Positions 5,304-11,285 of a stretch of 20,119 bases of DNA are shown here, in pieces. A program made the translations under genes and the position numbers. Position 1 is the first letter of the stretch, and each line of letters starts with the position of its first letter. The stretch is taken from IMG/VR virus record IMGVR_UViG_3300030099_003772, positions 1 to 20,119 of that record. One strand, 5' to 3'. This stretch comes from a virus. The notes beneath the pieces are model-generated. The model saw nothing but the letters and a program-made list of their open reading frames with translations. It was not told where the DNA came from and did no database searches.

Positions 5304-7321
5304 TGATAAGTGTATTAGACATAGAAACAACATTTACAGAAGACGGAGATAATACTCCATATAATTTAAGTAATAAACTAGTAAGCGTAGGAGTAAACGA
5401 TGAATATATATTTTTTAATCATGACGAGTTCACTGGCGATATTCGTACTAGCCATAACAAACTCCAGTCAATTTTAGATAAGACAACACTAATGGTAGGA
5501 CATAATCTTAAGTTTGATTTGTCTTGGCTACTAGAATGTGGTTTTAAATATGAAGGTAAGATATGGGATACAATGGTTGCAGAGTCAGTTTTATTTAGAG
5601 GTCAAAGAAAACCATTAAGTTTAAAAGAATGTTGTAGAAGAAGAAAGATAGGTATCAAGTATGCAACATTAGAAAATGCCATAGATTCCGGGATTGGTAT
5701 GGATAAGATACCAATAAAAGATTTAGAAACATATGGTAGGAACGATGTAACTATTACAAAAGATTTATATCTACAACAAGATTTAGATTATAAAAGAGAA
5801 GAGAATAAAATACTTATACCTACATTAGAAATGATGTGTGAGTTTTTAGTTACATTAGTTGAGATAGAACGAAATGGTATCTATGTAAATCCTAACACAT
5901 TAGATGAACTGAAAAAGAGATTGAATGAGGAGTATCATTCTGTCAAAAAAAAGATAGACATAACTGTTCAAGAGGTAATGGGTGACGCTAGTTATAATAT
6001 CACTAGTGGGGAGCAGTTATGTAAAATCATCTATTCCAGAGAGATAATAGATAAAAATGATTGGGCAAAGACATTTGGTTTAGGTACAGATGAAAATGGT
6101 ATCAAAAGAACACCTGCTAAATATCCTGCTAATACATTTAGAAATATACTAGAAACAAAAACTAGACCTGTTATGTATAGTATAGGAACTAAATGTAAAA
6201 CCTGTGATGGTGTAGGACATTATAGAAAATATAAAAAAGATGGAAGTGCCTATCTTAATTTAACAAAGTGTAAAGATTGTAATGCACAAGGTGTATTCTT
6301 AACTAAAACAGATAGAGTTGCAGGATTTAAGATAACACCGAGAGACCAAAGGGATGTTACATCGCTTGGGTTTAAAGTTGGTATGGATAACTTAAAATAT
6401 ATCGGCGATAGAAATCCTGGAAGAGTAAGGGAGTTTCTAAATTATATAATAAGATACAAACAAATAGAAAAATGGCTATCCACTTTTGTAGATAAAATGA
6501 AAGAAGAGGCATATCAAAATAACTTATTACATCCTAAGTTTAGTCAAACAAATGTGGTGACAGGTAGATTATCATGCTCTGACCCTAACTTCCAAAACAT
6601 ACCGAGGGGAGATAAACTACCAATAAAAAGAGTTATACAATCTAGATTTGATGATGGTGAGATTATTGAAATGGACTTTGCACAACTAGAATTTAGAGTT
6701 GCTGCATTTTTATCACAAGATAGTCAGGCTATCCAAGATATTTTAGAAGGTGTAGATGTGCATCAGAATACTGCAAATGTTATTGGATGTGATAGACAAA
6801 CTGCAAAAGCACATACATTCAAACCTTTGTATGGTGGTATGTCTGGAACAGATGAAGAGAAAAAATATTATTCTTATTTTAGAAAGAGGTATAAAGGTAT
6901 AACTTTATGGCAAGAACAAACAGAGGATACTGCCATATCTACATCATTTGTTACCCTACCTAGTGGTAGGCAATATTATTTCGAGGGTATAAAAAGAGCA
7001 TCATGGGGTGGTTCTAATTTTTATACTCAAGTTAGAAATTATCCTGTGCAAGGTTTTGCAACAGGAGATATAGTTCCCGTAGCTTGTATTGATATTTATA
7101 AGTCAATGAAAAATATGAGAACAAGATTAATTAATACTGTGCATGATTCAATTATTATTGATGCACATCCTAAGGAGGTAGACAGCGTTCTAAATAAACT
7201 AAAAAAAGCTTGTGATGGTATCACACAATCTATAAATAAAAGATACAACATAGACTTTAATGTGCCACTTGACTATGAAATTAAAAAAGGGCATAATTGG
7301 TTAGACCTAAAACGAATATAG
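5303..7321 (+). CDS. polA: DNA polymerase I family with DnaJ-like zinc insertion
   Basis: A 672-residue family A replicative polymerase. The 3'-5' exonuclease domain shows D6/E8 (VLDIET), D72 (GHNLKFDLSW) and Y144-x3-D148. The polymerase domain shows motif A with D458 (MDFAQLEFRVAA), motif B with R498, K502, F506 and Y510 (RQTAKAHTFKPLYGG) and motif C with H614-D615-S616. Between them sits an insertion with C298-x2-C301-DGVG and C323-x2-C326-NAQG, two halves of a DnaJ-type zinc centre. The same kind of insertion is known from phage HMO-2011 and places this phage in that group. The position equal to E. coli F762 is Phe (F506). Motif C has Ser where most relatives have Glu. A palindrome copy lies at 6399. 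Confidence 0.95.
   Translation: MISVLDIETTFTEDGDNTPYNLSNKLVSVGVNDEYIFFNHDEFTGDIRTSHNKLQSILDKTTLMVGHNLKFDLSWLLECGFKYEGKIWDTMVAESVLFRGQRKPLSLKECCRRRKIGIKYATLENAIDSGIGMDKIPIKDLETYGRNDVTITKDLYLQQDLDYKREENKILIPTLEMMCEFLVTLVEIERNGIYVNPNTLDELKKRLNEEYHSVKKKIDITVQEVMGDASYNITSGEQLCKIIYSREIIDKNDWAKTFGLGTDENGIKRTPAKYPANTFRNILETKTRPVMYSIGTKCKTCDGVGHYRKYKKDGSAYLNLTKCKDCNAQGVFLTKTDRVAGFKITPRDQRDVTSLGFKVGMDNLKYIGDRNPGRVREFLNYIIRYKQIEKWLSTFVDKMKEEAYQNNLLHPKFSQTNVVTGRLSCSDPNFQNIPRGDKLPIKRVIQSRFDDGEIIEMDFAQLEFRVAAFLSQDSQAIQDILEGVDVHQNTANVIGCDRQTAKAHTFKPLYGGMSGTDEEKKYYSYFRKRYKGITLWQEQTEDTAISTSFVTLPSGRQYYFEGIKRASWGGSNFYTQVRNYPVQGFATGDIVPVACIDIYKSMKNMRTRLINTVHDSIIIDAHPKEVDSVLNKLKKACDGITQSINKRYNIDFNVPLDYEIKKGHNWLDLKRI
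6399..6411 (+). repeat. 13-bp palindrome copy 6, ATATCGGCGATAG
   Basis: Inside polA, encoding Y-I-G-D-R, just after the zinc-cluster insertion. Same subtype as the copies at 9587 and 258 (- strand). Confidence 0.8.
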
Positions 7322-7332
7322 GAGTTATATAT

Positions 7333-8160
7333 ATGACAGACAAAACAATCTTTGGAGACATGTCCGAAGAAGAAATCAGAGCAGAAGCAGGTATGGGAGC
7401 AGCAAAAAGTGTGCCCTCTTATATTGTGCAACTGCGTATTACAAACAATCATAAAGATAAAAACAACGATGATAAAGTCACACAACATCTGGGTAGCTAC
7501 AATGTGTGGGATAAAGACACCGAACAGTTTATCTATTCAGATACTATTTCTTTCAGACCCTTTATGAAAAGAAATCAGTATATGACTTATGATAATAAAG
7601 CGAGAAAATTTTCTGCTGAATCAATCTTGGTAGCATTTGGCGAAGAGGCTTTCGATACATTAGGAACTACCAAGTGTGGATATGTCACTGCTAAAAATAG
7701 GAATGACTTAACGCCAGACCAAAAAGAGAAAGCTAACAATACAAAGTTCTACAGAATTATGTATGGTTTGATTGACATGAAAGGTGAAAATTCAAAGGGT
7801 GATAAAATTACTTTGAAACAATACCCTGTTCAAGTAAAGTATGCAGGTGGCAATGCAGTAGTCATGAGCAATCTTGATTCTTTATTATCTAATAAAGGTA
7901 TCCTTTGGTCTAATAAGGTAGAGTTGAGTACAGAAGAAAAGACCGTTGGAGGTAATACCTATTACAATATAAAACTAGGTAAGATAACTTCGTTAGATGT
8001 TCCTGCTAATTTACTAGAGGATAGTGATGACGGCAGAGCCTATCAGTTATTTAAAAATGATATTGAAGCCAAGAACTCACAAGTCATGGAAAAATATCAT
8101 GCACATCTAAAAAAGTATGCTGATGATACTATCGCAGTATCAAAAGTTACTAATTCTTGA
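7333..8160 (+). CDS. Hypothetical protein, possible ssDNA-binding role
   Basis: A 275-residue soluble protein. ATG 7333 is chosen because TAGGAG precedes it; an upstream in-frame ATG at 7297 lies inside polA. After an acidic N-terminus (MTDKTIFGDMSEEEIRAEAG) the middle looks beta-rich (SYIVQLRITNN, QYPVQVKYAGGNAVVM, TYYNIKLGKI). Such a protein between polymerase and nuclease is where many phages keep a single-stranded DNA-binding protein, and an OB-like fold is possible. However, the acidic C-terminal tail typical of such proteins is absent, so the role is only a suggestion. Its TGA stop overlaps the TTG start of the next gene. Confidence 0.75.
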   Translation: MTDKTIFGDMSEEEIRAEAGMGAAKSVPSYIVQLRITNNHKDKNNDDKVTQHLGSYNVWDKDTEQFIYSDTISFRPFMKRNQYMTYDNKARKFSAESILVAFGEEAFDTLGTTKCGYVTAKNRNDLTPDQKEKANNTKFYRIMYGLIDMKGENSKGDKITLKQYPVQVKYAGGNAVVMSNLDSLLSNKGILWSNKVELSTEEKTVGGNTYYNIKLGKITSLDVPANLLEDSDDGRAYQLFKNDIEAKNSQVMEKYHAHLKKYADDTIAVSKVTNS

Positions 8161-9059
8161 CCCAAGAAATATTAGATAAAATAAAACATTTATTGGTACA
8201 GGCGGAACAATCGCCTGTTCCTATCAGTGAAGAACTAATTGAACAGTTTGGAGAAGACTGTAAAAAAGCAATCCGAAAACAATTCAAAGAAAAAAGAGAT
8301 ACTTCTTTTAGAATAAGAATGTCAGGTATTGGCAAACCTTTATGTCAATTACAAATGGAAAAGTTAGGTGCTAAGAGAGAAGCACAACCATATAATAATA
8401 AATTAAGATTTATATTTGGTGATATGATAGAAGCTATAACAATGTTATTATTAAAAGCTTCTGGAACTGTAGTTGATAGTGAGCAAAAACAAGTTACTAG
8501 GAAGAGTAAATATTTTGAAGGAGGATTAAATGGTACTTATGATGTTGAGATTGATGGTAAAATTTATGATATAAAATCAGCTAGTGATTGGGCATTTAAG
8601 AATAAATTTTCTATGGGTTTTGATGCAGTAGTAGAAAAGGATGTGTTTGGATATAAGTCACAAGGATATTTATATGCAGATACGGAAAACAAAAAGTTTG
8701 GTGGTTGGATTGTTGTTAATAAATCTACAGGAGAAATGTGTATTGTCTCTCCACCAATGGATGATACTAAACATAAGAAAGAAGCATTACAATTAGCAGA
8801 CGACAACATAAAAGCACTAATGGAAAACAAACCATTTGAAAGATGCTTTGATGATGTAGAAGAAAAATATAGAAGTAAATTAACAGGTAACAGAGTGTTA
8901 GATAGTGTGTGCGGTTTTTGCTCTTTCAAACAAGAGTGTTGGGGTGATAAGATAGAATACTTACCTCAACAAGTATTTGATGACGAAGGAAAGCCTCGTT
9001 CTAAAAATCCTAGATATTATTGGTATACTCATGTAGCAGATAGGAGTAAAAAATCTTGA
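8157..9059 (+). CDS. Cas4/AddB-like iron-sulfur PD-(D/E)XK exonuclease
   Basis: A 300-residue nuclease of the RecB/Cas4 superfamily. The core shows GDMIE (89-92), D129 (GTYDVEIDG), D138-I-K140 (the D/E-x-K signature) and Q169-x3-Y173 (the QxxxY motif). One cysteine before the core (C63) plus C252-x2-C255-x5-C261 after it is the arrangement that binds a 4Fe-4S cluster in Cas4, AddB and Dna2. It probably trims DNA ends during replication, recombination or host DNA breakdown; no cas genes are nearby, so it is a phage replication gene and not part of CRISPR. Translation starts at TTG 8157 within the overlap TTGA, which holds the previous stop; no ATG is available near the N-terminus. Confidence 0.85.
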   Translation: MTQEILDKIKHLLVQAEQSPVPISEELIEQFGEDCKKAIRKQFKEKRDTSFRIRMSGIGKPLCQLQMEKLGAKREAQPYNNKLRFIFGDMIEAITMLLLKASGTVVDSEQKQVTRKSKYFEGGLNGTYDVEIDGKIYDIKSASDWAFKNKFSMGFDAVVEKDVFGYKSQGYLYADTENKKFGGWIVVNKSTGEMCIVSPPMDDTKHKKEALQLADDNIKALMENKPFERCFDDVEEKYRSKLTGNRVLDSVCGFCSFKQECWGDKIEYLPQQVFDDEGKPRSKNPRYYWYTHVADRSKKS

Positions 9060-9367
9060 CTAAAAAAAGCACTATAGATGATGGTATTGTTATCTTAATT
9101 AAACCATATACTAAGGGTAAATTTGCAGTAGGATTAACTACAGATTATAGAGCAGATACCCCTGAAAAAGAAATGTGTAAACTAGTTGCACTAGGTGTTG
9201 CTCAACAAGTATTAGAGAACCCTGACCCCTTTTATGAAAAAGGTATTGAGTTATCAGCAAAGTTAGATAATATTGATTTGACAGATGTTACAGAACTTGT
9301 AAATGATAATGATGAAAGTAATATAATAGATTTAACAAAATACTTAGATAAGAATAATTTAAACTAG
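9056..9367 (+). CDS. Hypothetical protein, 103 aa
   Basis: It begins at TTG 9056, again within a TTGA overlap with the stop of the nuclease gene. The product starts with a beta-like segment (GIVILIKPYTKGKFAVGL), followed by a helix rich in alanine and leucine (EMCKLVALGVAQQVLENP) and an acidic, asparagine-rich tail. It matches the general look of small phage proteins found beside replication genes, but I cannot name a family. A TTG start, repeated at two consecutive genes, probably keeps expression low and tied to the upstream gene. Confidence 0.65.
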   Translation: MTKKSTIDDGIVILIKPYTKGKFAVGLTTDYRADTPEKEMCKLVALGVAQQVLENPDPFYEKGIELSAKLDNIDLTDVTELVNDNDESNIIDLTKYLDKNNLN

Positions 9368-9375
9368 GAGTAATC

Positions 9376-9768
9376 ATGAAACACAATTCTAATTTTAAAC
9401 ATGATTTAGAATGGGGTAAACAAGGCGAGATAGTAGTAGGTGAAATACAAGAGGGTGAAAAGACTGAAGTAAAGTCTGAAAGAGATAAATGGATTAAAAC
9501 AGGTAATCACTACTGTGAATATCAAAGCAGAGGTAAGGATAGTGGTATTAGAAAAACTCAAGCTGAATGGTGGACTATAAATTTTTATATCGGCGATAGA
9601 TTTTGTTTTAACATTACAGTAAGAACACAAGATTTAAAAAATATAATAAATAATAATAACTTTAACAAAGTTCCTGGAGGTGATAGTAATACCTCATGGG
9701 GATATTTAGTTCCTATTATTAAACTAATTGATTGTAATAATTATAAGGAGAGAGTAAATGAAAACTGA
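9376..9768 (+). CDS. PD-(D/E)XK nuclease, Holliday-junction-resolvase-like
   Basis: A 130-residue protein with the layout of a minimal PD-(D/E)XK endonuclease: E18 (WGKQGE), then E31-V-K33 with D37 (TEVKSERD), then TGNHYCEYQSRGKDSGIRKTQAEWW, which carries the E48 and T61 positions seen in archaeal-type resolvase and Mrr-like folds. It could resolve branched replication intermediates or nick DNA; the exact substrate cannot be read from the sequence. TAGGAG sits upstream of ATG 9376. The last 11 bases overlap the next gene. A palindrome copy lies at 9587-9599. Confidence 0.7.
   Translation: MKHNSNFKHDLEWGKQGEIVVGEIQEGEKTEVKSERDKWIKTGNHYCEYQSRGKDSGIRKTQAEWWTINFYIGDRFCFNITVRTQDLKNIINNNNFNKVPGGDSNTSWGYLVPIIKLIDCNNYKERVNEN
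9587..9599 (+). repeat. 13-bp palindrome copy 7, ATATCGGCGATAG
   Basis: Inside the resolvase-like gene, encoding Y-I-G-D-R. Same subtype as the copy in polA. Confidence 0.8.
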
Positions 9769-10021
9769 AGACATACTAAGTGATGCATCAAGATTAGTCT
9801 CTGGAGACAGAGCAAAGGCTTATGGAGATAAGAAGATACTCCATGATAAAATAGCTAAGATGTGGTCTGCATATACAGATTGTAATATAAATGCAGAACA
9901 AGTAGCTATGATGATGGCTATATTAAAGATAGCTAGAACAACAACAGGAAGTAGCTCTGATAGTTATACAGACGGAGCTGCATACATTGCAATAGCAGGA
10001 GAAATACATGACCAAAAATGA
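9758..10021 (+). CDS. DUF6378-like phage protein
   Basis: An 87-residue protein with the signature of the DUF6378 family: an N-terminal ILSDASRLVSGDRAKAYGD, a middle IAKMWSAYTDCNINAEQVAMMM, and a C-terminal KIARTTTGSSSDSYTDGAAY with a final AGEIHD. Its length equals a complete domain. The family is widespread in phages of many hosts and has no proven function. The ATG lies within the tail of the preceding gene with a GAGAG sequence ahead of it, and the end overlaps the next small gene. Confidence 0.8.
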   Translation: MKTEDILSDASRLVSGDRAKAYGDKKILHDKIAKMWSAYTDCNINAEQVAMMMAILKIARTTTGSSSDSYTDGAAYIAIAGEIHDQK

Positions 10022-10184
10022 AAAACCCCAACAAAAGAACTATGTACTAAGTGAAGAGCAAAGAAATACTTTACTACAATACTTAGCAAATAGACCTTTT
10101 ATTGAGGTTCAAAAAATTATAAATTTATTAGCAGGATTAACTGAAATCAATGATAACATCTCACCAAACTTTATCAAAAAATAA
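10008..10184 (+). CDS. Small hypothetical protein, 58 aa
   Basis: A short frame starting MTKNEKPQQKNYVLSEEQRN, with TAA at 10182-10184, overlapping the DUF6378-like gene by 14 bases. AGGAG lies about 9 bases upstream of the ATG. The core (LLQYLANRPFIEVQKIINLLAGL) resembles a recurring phage small-protein pattern with a NYLA-x-RPY-x-EV-like helix pair, function unknown. Charged, helical composition and the coupled start argue for a real gene despite its size. Confidence 0.6.
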   Translation: MTKNEKPQQKNYVLSEEQRNTLLQYLANRPFIEVQKIINLLAGLTEINDNISPNFIKK

Positions 10185-10446
10185 AGAAACTTTTATTTTA
10201 TATAGTTGTAAGATATCTTATTCTAGATTGGATGGTAATCTATATTGGGATGAGGAAACTATCAATACAAAAGAAATGATAGAAGACTTTAAAAAGAAGT
10301 ATGGAACTAACGAACCATATTCAAAACATAAAAAACTTTTGATACCATTGCCACATATTTTAAAGGCAGTGATAACGCATCTAAAGAATGAATATAATCA
10401 CTCTTATACAACAACCCAACAACTATTAAATAAATTAACTAGCTAG
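10150..10446 (+). CDS. Hypothetical protein, last gene of the + operon
   Basis: A 98-residue protein, soluble and mixed in character (FILYSCKISYSRLDGNLYW, then a basic stretch and a helix near the end). It overlaps the previous small gene by 35 bases and lacks a clear ribosome binding site, which lowers confidence in this exact start, though the next internal ATG is far downstream. Its end overlaps the convergent endolysin gene by 12 bases. No family recognised. Confidence 0.5.
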   Translation: MITSHQTLSKNKETFILYSCKISYSRLDGNLYWDEETINTKEMIEDFKKKYGTNEPYSKHKKLLIPLPHILKAVITHLKNEYNHSYTTTQQLLNKLTS

Positions 10447-10872
10447 TTCTCTCATTCGAGAAGATAAATCCCCTGCCCTATTAGGGGTTTGTTTTGCCCA
10501 CTTCGAATCGAGCATCTCAGATGCTGCGGTATCATACGACTCTGTTTGTAGTGCAACAATCATGTTCTTAAATTTAGATACACCATATTTTCCCATTTGA
10601 AATATCATCTCACACAATATACCTTGTGCTTTTATGTGTATTTTTAAATTATTTTCTGCACATAATTCGTTCATACTATCCCATGCTTTATTAAAGTCTT
10701 GTTCAAATATTTTATCCCAACCCTCTTTAGTTGTAGGCACTTCTTCTCCATCTAGTATGCGGTGACCATAGCCCCCTGTTAAAAATCCTTCTGTGCAGAG
10801 ATAGGGGTCTAGTCTATAACCCTCATGCTCCTTTACTCTATCCATCAGTTCTTTTTTAATTACATCTGTCAT
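10435..10872 (-). CDS. Endolysin, T4-type lysozyme (GH24 muramidase)
   Basis: A 145-residue lysozyme cleaving the glycan strands of peptidoglycan at lysis. It aligns with T4 lysozyme (164 aa): EHEGYRLDPYLCTEGFLTGGYGH carries the catalytic glutamate E17, C26 at the Asp20 position and T32 at the Thr26 position, with the same 9 and 6 residue spacings. FQMGKYGVSKFKN and QTPNRAGDL match the C-terminal lobe. The Glu-Cys-Thr version of the triad is a known alternative in this family. There is no signal peptide or signal-anchor, so release should depend on the holin encoded just upstream. AGGAG precedes the ATG. Confidence 0.92.
   Translation of the reverse strand: MTDVIKKELMDRVKEHEGYRLDPYLCTEGFLTGGYGHRILDGEEVPTTKEGWDKIFEQDFNKAWDSMNELCAENNLKIHIKAQGILCEMIFQMGKYGVSKFKNMIVALQTESYDTAASEMLDSKWAKQTPNRAGDLSSRMRELAS
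10437..10448. repeat. 12-bp palindrome AACTAGCTAGTT at the operon junction
   Basis: A perfect palindrome that spans the tail-to-tail overlap and supplies the TAG stop of the + gene. It is too short and loop-less to be a good terminator, so symmetry may follow from the two overlapping gene ends. Confidence 0.4.
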
Positions 10873-10881
10873 ACTATACTC

Positions 10882-11277
10882 CTATTTCTTTTTACTAATC
10901 ATACCTTTGATACCTGGTGCTGCTCTGACACCTAGTGATACAGAACATGCAAGATATAAAAGATGACGATAATATTCAGGTAAAGTTGCGAGTACCTCAA
11001 AGCCCTCTTTTATATGTGGTCGTAAAGGTCCGATAAATACACAAATTGCAGGAACCATCAGGGCTAGTAAAACAAACTCGTCTTTCCACGACCCTTTCAT
11101 TTGGTCTACAGCAGATGCTTCCCACGCAACTTTTCCTGCTATTTGCTGCTCCTTGAGCGACTTCTGTGCTTTTATCTCAGTAAGTGCTAAGTCAGCTTTT
11201 GCTTTCTTTGTCTCTACAAATCCTTTTATTGTATCGCCTACTATATTAGCGACTGGTCCTAATAACATATTAAACAT
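10882..11277 (-). CDS. Holin, GTA 3TM type
   Basis: A 131-residue membrane protein matching the general layout of the GTA_holin_3TM family. It has an N-terminal hydrophobic, weakly amphipathic segment (residues 3-14), a charged helical stretch rich in A, K and E, the family-like SWKDEFVLLALMVPAI motif leading into a membrane segment (68-85), and a second membrane segment (103-120). It would form the lesions that let the cytoplasmic lysozyme reach the cell wall. It lies immediately upstream of the endolysin in transcription order, ten bases apart, and has AGGAG before its ATG. Confidence 0.8.
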   Translation of the reverse strand: MFNMLLGPVANIVGDTIKGFVETKKAKADLALTEIKAQKSLKEQQIAGKVAWEASAVDQMKGSWKDEFVLLALMVPAICVFIGPLRPHIKEGFEVLATLPEYYRHLLYLACSVSLGVRAAPGIKGMISKKK

Positions 11278-11285
11278 ATTTACTC

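Noticed and set aside
8157-9059. CRISPR-associated Cas4
   Set aside because: The nuclease has the Cas4-type motifs, but no repeat-spacer array or other cas gene is in the window, and it sits in a replication operon.
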